64,000 bases of DNA from Bacteroidales bacterium (GTDB lineage Bacteria > Bacteroidota > Bacteroidia > Bacteroidales > TTA-H9), in NCBI GenBank assembly GCA_028689615.1, contig JAQVCV010000003.1, positions 62,001 to 126,000 of the forward strand, written 5' to 3'. Every line of letters begins with the position of its first letter. Positions within the stretch are counted from its first letter, which is position 1. Positions 45,328 through 55,600 of the stretch are shown piece by piece. Both the position numbers and the translations under genes were made by a program. The notes beneath the pieces were generated by a model, which had not been told where the DNA came from, searched no databases, and saw only the letters and a list, made by a program, of their open reading frames with translations.

Positions 45328-45335
45328 TACTTTTG
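45328..45335 (+). promoter_or_regulatory. -7 box (TACTTTTG) upstream of pta-ackA
   Basis: An exact match to TAnnTTTG, 135 bp before the pta start, which would give a long leader. No -33 TTG at usual spacing, so moderate support only. Confidence 0.35.
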
Positions 45336-45470
45336 TAAAGAAATGAGTTGACATATAATCAACTAATTTTCAATCACCTAAGGCCGACACTGCGCCTGCT
45401 CAGCCCGTGCGATGCCGACCGGATTTATGCAAAACACTTACCACCAATATAAAATAACCGGTTAATTTTC

Positions 45471-46472
45471 ATGGATTTACTCGAAAGCATCAGGGCTAAT
45501 GCCCGCAAGCACGGCAAAACCATTGTTTTGCCCGAAGGCACCGAAGAGCGCACGCTAAAGGCTGCCAACATTATTCTGAACGAAGGTCTTGCCAAACTCA
45601 TCCTGTTGGGCAATTCCGATGAAATTGCAAAAAAAGCGAACGATTGGGGTCTGAAAAAAATTTCTGAAGCAACAGTTATTGACCCAAAAAACAACGACCG
45701 GCTGGATTTCTTCACCGACATGCTCTTCGAGATAAGAAAAAACAAGGGACTTTCGCGCGAGCAGGCCGCCGTTTTGGTGCAGGATCCTCTTTATCTGGGA
45801 ACGCTGCTTATTAAAAACGGTGATGCCGATGGCGAAGTGGCTGGTGCAATAAATGCTACCGGCGATGTACTTCGTCCTGCTTTCCAGATCGTAAAAACTT
45901 TACCTGGCGTGAGCGTAGTATCCGGAGCCTTCATCATGATCATGAAAGACAAAAAATGGGGTGACGACGGAGTAATGGTTTTTGCTGACTGTGCCGTGCA
46001 TCCCAACCCCACTGCCGAAGAATTGGCACAAATTGCTGTAGTAACAGCAAAAACCACCAAAGCAATAGCTAAAATGGAACCACGCGTGGCTATGCTAAGT
46101 TTCTCGACCAAAGGGAGCGCCAGGCACGAAATGGTTGACAAGGTGGCAACAGCTACTCGTCTGGCAAGAGAGATGGATCCTCAATTGCTGATAGATGGAG
46201 AGATGCAAGCCGATGCCGCCATTGTTGAAGCCGTAGGTCAGTTGAAATCGCCAGGCAGCCCAGTAGCCGGAAAAGCCAACGTACTGGTATTCCCAACCCT
46301 TGAAGTTGGAAATATAGCCTATAAACTGGTGCAACGATTAGCCGGAGCCGAGGCTGTAGGGCCTGTTCTTCAAGGAATGGCAGCACCAATCAACGATCTT
46401 TCGCGGGGCTGCTCGGTTGATGACATCGTGAACCTTGTTGCCATCACAGCCAATCAGGCAGCAGGAGTATAA
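45471..46472 (+). CDS. pta: Phosphate acetyltransferase
   Basis: 333 residues, the short class-I form with only the catalytic PTA_PTB domain. It converts acetyl-CoA and phosphate to acetyl phosphate. Motifs: TIVLPEGTEERTLKAA, DGEVAGAINATGDVLRPAFQ, VFADCAVHPNPTAEELA, SFSTKGSA and DLSRGCSVDDIVN. It is followed after 38 bp by acetate kinase, so the operon makes acetate and ATP from acetyl-CoA. Confidence 0.95.
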   Translation: MDLLESIRANARKHGKTIVLPEGTEERTLKAANIILNEGLAKLILLGNSDEIAKKANDWGLKKISEATVIDPKNNDRLDFFTDMLFEIRKNKGLSREQAAVLVQDPLYLGTLLIKNGDADGEVAGAINATGDVLRPAFQIVKTLPGVSVVSGAFIMIMKDKKWGDDGVMVFADCAVHPNPTAEELAQIAVVTAKTTKAIAKMEPRVAMLSFSTKGSARHEMVDKVATATRLAREMDPQLLIDGEMQADAAIVEAVGQLKSPGSPVAGKANVLVFPTLEVGNIAYKLVQRLAGAEAVGPVLQGMAAPINDLSRGCSVDDIVNLVAITANQAAGV

Positions 46473-46510
46473 CCACAAGCACCATATTAATCTCCATAAA
46501 AATCACCAAA

Positions 46511-47713
46511 ATGAAAGTATTAGTCTTAAACTGTGGAAGTTCATCCATCAAGTACCAACTTTTCGACATGGGCTCAGAACCGGTAGTTCTGGCCAAGGGA
46601 TTGATCGAAAAAATTGGATTGCCCGAAGGCATCCTGACCCATAAAACAGACGGGCGCCCCGATTTTCAACTTCATCAACCCATCGCTGATCATCAAACAG
46701 GGATCAATCTGATTATTTCTGCACTGGTTGACCCCAATCATGGTGTTATTGCACGCGTTGAAGAACTTGAAGCAGTTGGGCACCGGGTTGCTCATGGCGG
46801 CGAACGATTCAGCGCCAGTGCCTTAATTACACCAGATGTGAAAGCCGACATCGAAAAATGCATCGAGTTAGCTCCATTACACAATCCTGCCAACCTCAAG
46901 GGAATCACCTCCATCGAAGCGTTGCTTCCAGGTATCAAACAGGTTGCGGTTTTCGACACCTCCTTCCACCAAACACTACCCGAGCACGCCTATATATATG
47001 GCATCCCGTATTACTACTATGAAAAATACAGGATTCGCAAATACGGATTCCATGGCACTAGCCATAAATACGTGGCTGCCAAAGCCTGCGACCAACTTGG
47101 ATGGAACATCTCCGAGAAAAAAATTGTTTCGTGCCATTTGGGTAATGGAGCATCAGTAGCAGCCATCGATCATGGTAAATCGGTGGAAACCTCAATGGGT
47201 TTCACACCTGTGGAAGGGCTGCTGATGGGCACCCGGTCGGGCGACCTCGATCTGGGTGTTTTGCTCTATCTTATGGAAAAAGAGAACATGTGTTGCTCGG
47301 AACTGAATGACCTGATCAACAAAAAAAGTGGAATGCTCGGAGTTACAGGAGTTTCGTCAGATATGCGCGATATTGCCAAAGCCGCTGCAGAGGGCAATCA
47401 CCGGGCTGAATTGGCTCTCAATATGTTTGCGTATGTTGTAAAGAAATACATCGGAGCTTACGTGGCCGTAATGAATGGCATTGATTTGCTTATCTTTACA
47501 GGTGGAATAGGCGAAAACGACTGCGACACCCGACGTCGGATAACCGAAAACCTCGACTATTTGGGAATCAAATTTGATCCCGCTCAAAACGATGGATTGA
47601 GAGGGCGCGACGCCTTTATTTCTACCCCCGATTCACCTGTAAAAGCCATGGTAATCACAACAAACGAAGAACTTGTGATAGCCCGTGACACTTATCAGAT
47701 TGTTCAGAGTTAA
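46511..47713 (+). CDS. ackA: Acetate kinase
   Basis: 400 residues, full length. Acetyl phosphate + ADP to acetate + ATP. ASKHA-fold motifs: VLNCGSSSIKYQLF, VAVFDTSFHQTLPEHAYIYG, RKYGFHGTSHKYV, VSCHLGNGASV, MGTRSGDLD and FTGGIGEND. Second gene of the pta-ackA operon, with a strong terminator after it. Confidence 0.97.
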   Translation: MKVLVLNCGSSSIKYQLFDMGSEPVVLAKGLIEKIGLPEGILTHKTDGRPDFQLHQPIADHQTGINLIISALVDPNHGVIARVEELEAVGHRVAHGGERFSASALITPDVKADIEKCIELAPLHNPANLKGITSIEALLPGIKQVAVFDTSFHQTLPEHAYIYGIPYYYYEKYRIRKYGFHGTSHKYVAAKACDQLGWNISEKKIVSCHLGNGASVAAIDHGKSVETSMGFTPVEGLLMGTRSGDLDLGVLLYLMEKENMCCSELNDLINKKSGMLGVTGVSSDMRDIAKAAAEGNHRAELALNMFAYVVKKYIGAYVAVMNGIDLLIFTGGIGENDCDTRRRITENLDYLGIKFDPAQNDGLRGRDAFISTPDSPVKAMVITTNEELVIARDTYQIVQS

Positions 47714-47736
47714 AACTTGGGATGAAACATACAGCG

Positions 47737-47771
47737 GAGAGGCATTTGTGAAGGATGCCTCTCTTTCTTTT
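47737..47771 (+). terminator. Terminator of pta-ackA
   Basis: GAGAGGCAT (47737-47745) / ATGCCTCTC (47755-47763), then a T-rich run (TTTCTTTT). Confidence 0.8.
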
Positions 47772-48207
47772 ACCGGTTATTCGACATTTTATCCTTTAAT
47801 TCAAACTGCAGAAGCAGGGGCTGTATCTCATGATAAGTAAGGTTATCGGGCAACGATTCAAAAACCCTGACTTCATCTGTTTCAAAATCCGTAGCCTCAT
47901 CACGTTCTGTGATAACCGCCCTAAACAACCTGCCAAATGATGTTTTACCTGCAATCTTAACGCTGTAATCTGCTACAGGATTGATTTCAAAACAACAGGC
48001 TCCAGTTTCCTCCCTCAATTCTCGGGAGGCTGTAGCGTTGATCAATTCACCCGGCTCACGTCGTCCACCTGGAAGTTCCCATGTTGAACGTCCATTTGTA
48101 CGCACTAACAACAAATTACCATTTTCGTAAGCACAAACAACGGCATACAAATATTGGTCGTTTTCGACAAAGCCCAGAGGGTGCAACTGCACAAAAGGTG
48201 TATTCAT
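47770..48207 (-). CDS. Nudix hydrolase
   Basis: 145 residues. The Nudix box is complete: GGRREPGEL, then REL REETGA (Gly-x5-Glu-x7-Arg-Glu-x-x-Glu-Glu-x-Gly), preceded by TWELPGG. Such enzymes hydrolyse nucleoside diphosphates linked to another group, for example 8-oxo-dGTP, ADP-ribose or NADH; the substrate is not predictable. Convergent with ackA, with its stop inside the terminator region. Confidence 0.88.
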   Translation of the reverse strand: MNTPFVQLHPLGFVENDQYLYAVVCAYENGNLLLVRTNGRSTWELPGGRREPGELINATASRELREETGACCFEINPVADYSVKIAGKTSFGRLFRAVITERDEATDFETDEVRVFESLPDNLTYHEIQPLLLQFELKDKMSNNR

Positions 48208-48234
48208 GAGATGAAAATAAAAAAACGAAAATAC

Positions 48235-48242
48235 TACCTTTG
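48235..48242 (+). promoter_or_regulatory. -7 box (TACCTTTG) of the small membrane protein gene
   Basis: An exact TAnnTTTG match 17 bp before the ATG at 48259, which leaves only a few leader bases; the ATG at 48283 would leave ~35. Confidence 0.45.
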
Positions 48243-48258
48243 GCGAAAATAACGATGT

Positions 48259-48615
48259 ATGCTATTTTCCTCGTACAGGCTGATGTTCCTGCTGGCTTTG
48301 TCAGTAGCCGTAATCACTGAAACGGCAATGCTTATTGTGACTTCGAGGCTTGCCAATTATGAACAGAGAAGTTGGAAAAGGGTAGTAATGGCAGGCGCAA
48401 TACCATCGGTTGCTTCCTTGCCCTGGCTCTGGTACGTAATGCCCAATTTTGTAACAATGGGCATATGGAACATTTTGGTTGCTGAGATTGGAATTGTGGT
48501 GGCTGAGGCCATACTCATCAGTTTTATCCTGAATTACAACTACAAACAATCGTTGTTGCTATCTTTTACCACAAATTCAGTATCTTACTTAGTAGGTCTA
48601 TTACTTTTTTGGTAA
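48259..48615 (+). CDS. Small integral membrane protein, function unknown
   Basis: 118 residues, or 110 if it starts at the ATG at 48283, which the -7 box prefers. Four hydrophobic helices ([62 protein letters not shown]) with short charged loops. A Glu inside the first helix and another in the third are unusual and could be functional. I do not recognise the family. Divergent from the Nudix gene; its stop abuts the stop of the ChaN-like gene. Confidence 0.68.
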   Translation: MLFSSYRLMFLLALSVAVITETAMLIVTSRLANYEQRSWKRVVMAGAIPSVASLPWLWYVMPNFVTMGIWNILVAEIGIVVAEAILISFILNYNYKQSLLLSFTTNSVSYLVGLLLFW

Positions 48616-49479
48616 TCAATATGTTGTTGTCATTCGTTCATGAATTGCCAACACAAAATTTGCTATGTCTTTCATGCTATCGTCAGGTTCTGAAGGGTCT
48701 GCAACACTTACCGAGGCGATAGAGATTATGCGAATGTCGGGTTTTAGAAGCTTTAAATACCACGAAATTCCCTGAAAGTTATCGGAATGATAAGTACCGT
48801 TAAAATGAAGAAATTTCTTTCCCTTCTTCATGTTCTGAACGATAAACCATGCCATAGTTGCATCCTTTAAAGCCTGAGCCTTAGGCAAATTTGGGTTAAC
48901 GTGATCGCTACCCATCATTTTCATCATCTGGCTGTATCCACTTAGCGTTGAATCGTACGCGATGGGCAGGGGAGCCAACCACTTCCGAGCTTCGTCGGTA
49001 AGAGAATCGAGCATATTGAAACCACCCCTGCTCACCATTGCCGCGTACCTTCGGGGCACATTGGTAGCCACAAACTTCAGTTTGTTCTCTTCTGCAAATT
49101 TTACCAGGGGTTGATAATCAGTTTTAAAATTTGGCCATAGTCGAGCCTCATTCACAAAATCCTTTAAACGCACTTTTCCCTCCATCAACTCATCCATAAT
49201 CAATTGATTATCGGCCTCAAACATTTCAGCACCAAGAACCAAAGCCGAACCAAGGCCGGCATGCATATCGCGTGTTAGTTCGAGTTGAAGCCAGTGGCAT
49301 ACCGGATTGTTATGCAATTCGCCAAACAAAACAACATCGGCCTTCAAGGCCTCTGCCACCAACTCTTTATATTTCACCTGCTTGCCCTTAATATCGTACA
49401 ACTGATAAGCAGGTTTATCGCTTGTAAAAGAAGCAAATAGGATTAAAGCTAGAAGTAATGAAAAATAATTGCGTGTCAT
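48616..49479 (-). CDS. ChaN-like/Tiki-superfamily exported protein
   Basis: 287 residues from the ATG at 49479, which begins a signal peptide (MTRNYFSLLLALILFASF); an earlier ATG (49515) is open. ChaN/PF04187 features: FGELHNNPVCHWLQLEL near the N-terminus, LVLGAEMFEADNQ, NVPRRYAAMVSRGG, and FNGTYHSDNFQGI near the end. ChaN proteins bind haem in Campylobacter, and the wider Tiki/TraB/EreA superfamily uses Glu-His and paired His residues of this kind in metal-dependent hydrolysis. Role here could be haem uptake or peptidase-like; open. Confidence 0.85.
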   Translation of the reverse strand: MTRNYFSLLLALILFASFTSDKPAYQLYDIKGKQVKYKELVAEALKADVVLFGELHNNPVCHWLQLELTRDMHAGLGSALVLGAEMFEADNQLIMDELMEGKVRLKDFVNEARLWPNFKTDYQPLVKFAEENKLKFVATNVPRRYAAMVSRGGFNMLDSLTDEARKWLAPLPIAYDSTLSGYSQMMKMMGSDHVNPNLPKAQALKDATMAWFIVQNMKKGKKFLHFNGTYHSDNFQGISWYLKLLKPDIRIISIASVSVADPSEPDDSMKDIANFVLAIHERMTTTY

Positions 49480-49575
49480 ACCAGTGGTTTTAATGCCGAA
49501 AGATAACACTTCCAATTTGAAGATGTTCTTTCCGAAATTTAACTTAACTTTACCAACTTAATTAAATCATTGGTT

Positions 49576-49779
49576 ATGAACACATACGATTACAAATTTG
49601 TCAGAATCAAACTAAACTTCTGGACTCGCAAACCTAAAGAAGATTATCAAACTATCATTCAACAACATGCGGCCAAAGGTTGGCGACTGGTGCAAATACT
49701 CGCCCCCGGAACAGGAATGCATGGTACCGCAGAGTTTTATGAGCTCATTTTCGAACAAAACAAAAATGTACATTCCTGA
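49576..49779 (+). CDS. DUF4177 domain protein
   Basis: 67 residues from the ATG at 49576 (an ATG at 49570 is two codons earlier). It begins with YDYKFVRIKL, then QHAAKGWRLVQILAPG and EFYELIFEQ, the strand-helix-strand pattern of DUF4177, whose function is unknown. Lies 68 bp before the GH97 gene on the same strand; they may be co-transcribed but nothing links their roles. Confidence 0.8.
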   Translation: MNTYDYKFVRIKLNFWTRKPKEDYQTIIQQHAAKGWRLVQILAPGTGMHGTAEFYELIFEQNKNVHS

Positions 49780-49846
49780 TTACTTGAATTGTATTTCCCA
49801 GATTCTCACACAGACAGACCCACTTTTTTTCGCTAAGACAAAATCA

Positions 49847-51838
49847 ATGAACCTTAAAAAAATCACAGGACGCAGAAGTTATAAATATTTACTTGTTGCA
49901 AAGATTATCAGCAAGATAACCATCATCCTGCTTGCAACCCACACAAACCTCTTCGGTCAATTGTCGGTAGCTTCTCCTGACGGCAAGCTGTACATCTCAA
50001 CACACAGCCACGATACTCTTCGGCTGGCAGTTCATTTCAATGGAAGAACAATTCAAACCATCGATCCACAGCTTGTGGTTGACAGCCAAACCCTCACAGC
50101 TAACATATCCCTCAAGAATTTCAGGGAACAGCATGTACGCGACACTCTGCGACCTGTGATTTCAGGCGGAAGGAGCCATATTCCAGACATTTACAATCAG
50201 TTAAACATCAAACTATCGAAATCATTATCGCTGGAAATCAGAGTTTACAACGATGGTTGGGGTTATCGTTTTGCTACACATCTTGATAAAGAGGTTAGCG
50301 TTGACCATGAAGGGTATTCTTTATACAACCACACGCTTGATTCAATCTGGTTTCCTGAAGAAACTTCATATCTCAGCCATTCCGAACGACTCTATCCCCA
50401 CTTAAAAATCAAAGACATTGCTGAGGGGCGTTTCTGCAGCCTTCCGGCTTTATTACACGGCAACGAGTGCTTTGTTGCAATTAGCGAGGCCTGGATTGAA
50501 GATTTTCCGGGCATGTATTTAGAAGCCACAGGAAAAAACGCTCTTTCAACCACCCATCCGCCTTTTCCGTTGGAAGAAAAAGCTGTTAACGACCGTACAC
50601 TTGCCGTGACCAAATCTGCACCTTTTGTCGCGCGAACAAAAGGAAAACGAACGTATCCGTGGCGTGTTTTCGGTGTCACCTCAACTCCCGGCGATCTGGT
50701 TGGAAGCGATCTTGTTTATCGTTTCGGCCCCCCACAGCAAATCGATAAAACTGATTGGATCAAGCCAGGCAAGGTAGCCTGGGACTGGTGGAACGACAAC
50801 AATATCAGCGGTGTTGACTTCAAGTCAGGAGTCAATACCAAAACTTACAAGTATTACATCGATTTCGCGGCAGACTACAACCTGGACTACATTATTTTGG
50901 ATGAAGGGTGGAGCAACCCCTCAGACCTTTTCGACATACACCCCGAAATGGATATGGACGCTCTGTTTTCTTATGCAAAACAAAAGGAAGTAGGCATTAT
51001 TCTCTGGGTACTTTTCAACACACTCGACAAACAACTGGATAGTGCCCTGGTACAATTTGCGAAATGGGGAGCGAAAGGGATCAAGGTGGATTTTATGCAG
51101 CGCGATGATCAAAAAATGGTTCAATATTACTGGAAAATTGCAAAAGCTGCCGCCGAAAAACATCTTATTGTTGATTTTCATGGGAGTTACAAGCCCGATG
51201 GCTTACGAAGAGCGTTCCCTAACGTTTTGACCCGCGAAGGAGTTAAAGGACTGGAAAACAACAAATGGGGTCATGAGATCACCCCTTCACACGACTTAAT
51301 ACTACCCTTTACAAGGATGTTCGCAGGTCCGATGGACTACACTCCCGGTGCTATGATCAACGCTACGGCCAAGGAGTTTCATCCGGTATGGTCAAAACCC
51401 ATGAGCCAGGGGACCCGCTGTCATCAATTAGCGCTCTATGTTGTTTTCGAGAGCCCCTTACAAATGCTTGCCGACAACCCAAGCCATTACAGGAAAGAAC
51501 CAATATCAATGCAATTTATTCAGGGTGTGCCTGTTGTATGGGATGAAACGCAAGTATTGGAAGCAGTACCGGGGAAAAAACTGGTGCTGATGCGAAGATC
51601 TGGAAACGACTGGTACATAGCTGGCCTATCTGACTGGACAGAGAGGGATGTAAAAATCACTTTACCAGGCACTTCAAAAAGATGGAGCGTGCAGATTTGG
51701 AAAGACGGAATAAATGCTAGCCGTGACGCAACCGACATTCAGTTCACTGCTGAAGAGATGTCGTCAGGAGAAGAAATTGAATTGAAAATGGCCAATGGAG
51801 GCGGTTTTGTAATAAAAATCACAGAAATAAAATTCTGA
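49847..51838 (+). CDS. Glycoside hydrolase family 97 (probable retaining alpha-galactosidase)
   Basis: 663 residues from the ATG at 49847; an upstream in-frame ATG at 49667 would overlap the DUF4177 gene. A signal peptide (cleavage near FGQ-L) is followed by the GH97 N-terminal beta-supersandwich (~25-290), the catalytic TIM barrel (~295-570; KVAWDWWNDNN, IILDEGWS, DFHGSYKPDGL) and a C-terminal beta domain. GH97 contains inverting alpha-glucosidases (SusB) and retaining alpha-galactosidases. Here Asp415 in IKVDFM and Glu470 in KGLENN are present; as I recall they match the nucleophile and acid/base of the retaining B. thetaiotaomicron enzyme. Periplasmic. No -7 box noted. Confidence 0.9.
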   Translation: MNLKKITGRRSYKYLLVAKIISKITIILLATHTNLFGQLSVASPDGKLYISTHSHDTLRLAVHFNGRTIQTIDPQLVVDSQTLTANISLKNFREQHVRDTLRPVISGGRSHIPDIYNQLNIKLSKSLSLEIRVYNDGWGYRFATHLDKEVSVDHEGYSLYNHTLDSIWFPEETSYLSHSERLYPHLKIKDIAEGRFCSLPALLHGNECFVAISEAWIEDFPGMYLEATGKNALSTTHPPFPLEEKAVNDRTLAVTKSAPFVARTKGKRTYPWRVFGVTSTPGDLVGSDLVYRFGPPQQIDKTDWIKPGKVAWDWWNDNNISGVDFKSGVNTKTYKYYIDFAADYNLDYIILDEGWSNPSDLFDIHPEMDMDALFSYAKQKEVGIILWVLFNTLDKQLDSALVQFAKWGAKGIKVDFMQRDDQKMVQYYWKIAKAAAEKHLIVDFHGSYKPDGLRRAFPNVLTREGVKGLENNKWGHEITPSHDLILPFTRMFAGPMDYTPGAMINATAKEFHPVWSKPMSQGTRCHQLALYVVFESPLQMLADNPSHYRKEPISMQFIQGVPVVWDETQVLEAVPGKKLVLMRRSGNDWYIAGLSDWTERDVKITLPGTSKRWSVQIWKDGINASRDATDIQFTAEEMSSGEEIELKMANGGGFVIKITEIKF

Positions 51839-52205
51839 ATAAAAAATTGTCCATTTGCGAAAAAACAAGCGCATCACATTCTTTATCAACTACATATAAA
51901 AAATAATGTCGTAAATAATTCTGTAAGTGATGCTAAAAGAAATTTTTTTTCAGGATAATCGAAAAAAAACGTCGGAATGTGATAGTTGTGATGTATCTTT
52001 GCAACGTTTTTGATCCGTTTCTGTTTTCGTCAACCACTTCCAACGAGGGTGTTTGTTCAAAAAAGTAAAAGGCTCCCAAAACGAATTTTTAAACACCCGG
52101 TTAAAATTGTTCAAATCAGTTACCCCAGGTTTATTTCCATCACAGAAAACTACACTCGTAGCTTTATAATTCCATTTTTTTCATTCACTAACACGTTTTT
52201 TTATC
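51839..52205. other. Intergenic region and long leader of the RRM protein gene
   Basis: About 370 bp. The left part (51839-51990) is A/T-rich with no gene or clear terminator. The right part is the long 5' leader of the RNA-binding protein with a potential stem (52047-52054 with 52091-52098). Confidence 0.6.
51994..52001 (+). promoter_or_regulatory. -7 box (TATCTTTG) of the RRM protein gene
   Basis: An exact TAnnTTTG match, which gives an unusually long leader of about 195 nt before the ATG at 52206. Confidence 0.5.
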
Positions 52206-52568
52206 ATGAACATTTTTGTTGGAAGTCTTCCGTACAAGCTTGAAGAGTCAGACCTGAAAGAGTTTTTCGAAGCTTATGGCGAAGTATCAGCAGCCCGCAT
52301 CATCACCGACAAATTCACCGGCCGCAGCAAAGGTTTCGGTTTTGTTGAAATGCCCGATGACGAAGCAGCATTAAAAGCCATCGAAGAACTGAACGGTGCC
52401 GAGGTTAATGGCCGCAGCATCGTGGTTAACAAGTCGGAAGAGCGTCGCGAAGGTGCTCCTCGTCGCACTGGCGGCGGTGGTGGTGGCTTCAACCGCGGTG
52501 GTGACCGTGGCGGCGACCGTGGCGGTTTCAACCGTGGCGGCGGCGGCGATCGCAGACCTCGTTACTAA
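52206..52568 (+). CDS. RRM RNA-binding protein with RGG tail (Rbp family)
   Basis: 120 residues. One RRM (1-78) with RNP2 IFVGSLP and RNP1 KGFGFVEM, both aromatic positions kept, then a glycine/arginine-rich tail (~85-120; GGDRGG and GGFNRGG units). Bacteroidota and cyanobacteria carry such small RRM proteins, often abundant and cold- or stress-linked; RGG tails add RNA binding. The ~195-nt leader fits post-transcriptional control of its own mRNA (inference). Terminator follows. The antisense strand looks open because of the repetitive tail, but carries no real gene. Confidence 0.93.
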   Translation: MNIFVGSLPYKLEESDLKEFFEAYGEVSAARIITDKFTGRSKGFGFVEMPDDEAALKAIEELNGAEVNGRSIVVNKSEERREGAPRRTGGGGGGFNRGGDRGGDRGGFNRGGGGDRRPRY

Positions 52569-52596
52569 GCCTATAACCGTTTTTTTCGGATATATC

Positions 52597-52632
52597 AACG
52601 GACGCCCGGGAGGTCGTCCGTTTTCATTTTTT
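52597..52632 (+). terminator. Terminator of the RRM protein gene
   Basis: AACGGACG (52597-52604) / CGTCCGTT (52615-52622) with a GC-rich loop and a T-rich tail. Confidence 0.75.
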
Positions 52633-52643
52633 AAAAGAGGTAA

Positions 52644-55600
52644 TCAAGGCACTCTAAAAACAAGCCGAAAGTCCTGAACATCTGCTTTTTTGGTTGTGAC
52701 CTGTGTAGTCACCCTCCATGTTGAGAACTCCGCCTCACGCCTTACCAAATCAGCTCCTTCACATGTAAGAACCATACCGGAAGGATGGCGGAGTCTAATC
52801 TCATTAGCACAATCCACATAGCACTGAACTTCAACCAACAGGCTATCACCATCCCTTCTTTGTTCAACCACACGAAGGCCGGTGGAGAGCTGGCCAGGGA
52901 GAGGGCGATATTCTAATGGCACAACCTCTACGATAGGATCAAATTCCATTTCGACAAGCAGACTCTCGCTAAGCAGTAAGTTGAGCAAGGTATCCTTTGG
53001 ACATAAGACACTATTTACCAGCACTTTTTTAACGTTTGCCGTTGAGGCAAACTGAGGATCAAGAACTATGGATAACGATTCACCTGCTGTTTTAGTGAAA
53101 CGATAAGAGAAGGTATTGCCTTTGCGCTTTATTTCAAGATCAAAGAGAGCAGTTCCAACCCTTAAATTTTTAGTTTTCAACCAATCCCATTGAGCAGGAA
53201 GGGCTGGTTTCATCAAAACCCTTTGGTGTAGTGCATCTGGGTCAATCCCAAGTAGCCCCTCGATTATAGCCTGAATGGTAAGCGAGTGTGACCAGCATTG
53301 GTGTGCACACACCCCCGACGGGCGAAACTCGGAACCATGCATTACCTCCTCGATCATCCCTTGTCCCCAGAATTGGGTGATCCACAAGTTATTCCACAAA
53401 TGATCGAACCCCTGAAGGGGATTCCCCGAGGCATACTCAGCCAAGGCAGTCCAACCCGTATAAAGGGGCCAAACCGAACCGGAATGGTAACCACGGGGAT
53501 TAAACCGGGGCGATTCCTTCGGCACAATTCGGGTTCCCCAGTCGGAAGAAAAACTAACCGTGGCAAATCGCTTTATTATTTTAGCAGCTATTATGGGGTC
53601 AACCTGACTGAAAAGCAATGGAATAGCCTGCATTATAGTCTCATCTTCGATAAAACTCCCGTCGGGTTTCAAACTGTGATTCAACCATCCTCCGTTGCTG
53701 TTAACAAAGCCATGCCTGACTTGCTTAAGAACCTCCAAATGATCAGATTGGTAACGTGAAGCATCGGGGAGGTTACCTGTTTCCTGAGCTATAATAGATG
53801 AAAATCGAAGGGCTTCGGCCCAGCAGGAAGCTAAGTAAAGGGTGGTTTTCCCTCCAAAGAGGTGTCCCCCCTCTACCCAACCGTGCCCAACACCTGTATT
53901 CTCAATTAACAGATCTCCATCCGTATCGGTAGAATAACAAAAGTCAATCGCTTTTCTTAGCGATGGCCACAACTCTGTAATTGTAGTGAGATCGCCTGTG
54001 TGCAGAAGATACCTTCCGGCCAGAATCAAATAGAGCGGAGTGGCATCAGAAGCATCATAATGCACAGCACCGGAAGTAGTTAACTCATGGTAAATTTTTC
54101 CGTTCACATCCTGATGGCGGGCAAAAGTTCTCAAAACCTCACGTACCCTCACAAAATCGCCATAATCCAACAGTGCCATCGCACTCCACTGGGCATCGCG
54201 GCCAAAATACCAGGCGTAACCAGGTCGGCCATTTATGGGCTGCTCGCCATCCCATCCGTGAGCGGTTGATGCATAGCCGGCAAGCAGAGAGGCTCCAATG
54301 CCCGGGGTTTCTGCAAAAAAACGATCGGTTCCGGCAAGGGTCTGTTGCACCATCCGGTTGAAAAGAGTATCGGGCGACTCTACTGACAACCAGTGTTCAA
54401 CTTTCTGATGATATACTTCATAGGCAGACTGAATGATTTTTAGAGGGTTTTGCGCCCATTGTGAAAAGGCATTAACAACCTCTTCATGACCTTCAGAACC
54501 ACCCGAAAGCAAGAAATCAAACGAACTTTTTGCATTCACTTTCAGATTAAAGCGCACTTTGACCTGATAACGTGTGCTATCAAAGGATACTTGTGCTTTG
54601 GCAGGAAGGTTCAAGCCAACGGCAACAGCACATGCTTTATCCAAAGTTGAAGCCACAAAAAACTGGTTATCAGGCGATAGCCCAATATCAATGCCACCGA
54701 TCGCATCCTGACTGTAAGGCCACATCAGCCTGAGATTGGTTGCGAATTCCACAACCATTTCCAAGGCCTGTGAACCTTGAAAATCATAATGAACGTTTAG
54801 AAAAGGTTCGGAGGGATGTGCCACAATAGTTTCCGAAAGCAACTGATCCAATACCTGATACTCACGTCTGACAGTAACCGCATCGGAACGAAACCATGAG
54901 GCGGAAAGCCACCTCACCGAATCGCCCGACCGCAAACCAATGCGATAGTCACGAAAAGCCATAAACGGGTGAACCCAAACCTCTTCGATTCCCTCTGACT
55001 CGTTAGAGAAAACTGCAAGCCGCTCAGAACCAAGCCCAGCATATTCGTTTGAGGTCTTCTTCGATACAATTGGCTGAACTAAGGGGATAGAAAAAGGCTG
55101 ACCTGCTCCAAACGTCACATTATCAACACCTGGCAATGCCTCGAGAAACCTAAACTGCCCTGTTGGCCAATACATGGTTTTGCTCTTTGACAGGCTGGCA
55201 AGATGGTTGAGTGCATTCACCATCAGCCTGTCTAATTGGGGCTGGTGGTGGTTCGGCACGTGAAAGGCGCAATACGCTCCGATGCAAAGCACCTCTGCTC
55301 CAGAAGGGTTTAAAAAAGATACAGCGAGCCGCTCCTTTTCTTTCATCCTGATATAGGCCCAATCCACGGCTACTACCTTTCCATTGACAGGCACCTCCTC
55401 TCCAAAATATCCCCACCTTCGTACGGAGGTATCAATCAACGGGCTAAATACGAAACTTCCCCCTTGAAGCCCCTCGAACAAGGGATGGCTTCGGTTGGCA
55501 TGGAGACCCCGTTTGCGACCATACCCCTCATCGCGAGCATCGGCTGTTTGAACCTGTGGCTCAAGAGTATCCAGTTTCAACATGCTTATCAGGGGCACAG

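Noticed and set aside
49667..49846. Longer start for the GH97 gene at the ATG at 49667
   Set aside because: This would overlap the DUF4177 gene and place the signal peptide deep inside the chain.
52274..52598. Antisense frames over the RRM gene (Pro/Ser- and Ala/Thr-rich)
   Set aside because: They mirror the Gly/Arg-rich tail codons of the real gene and have no start signal of their own.
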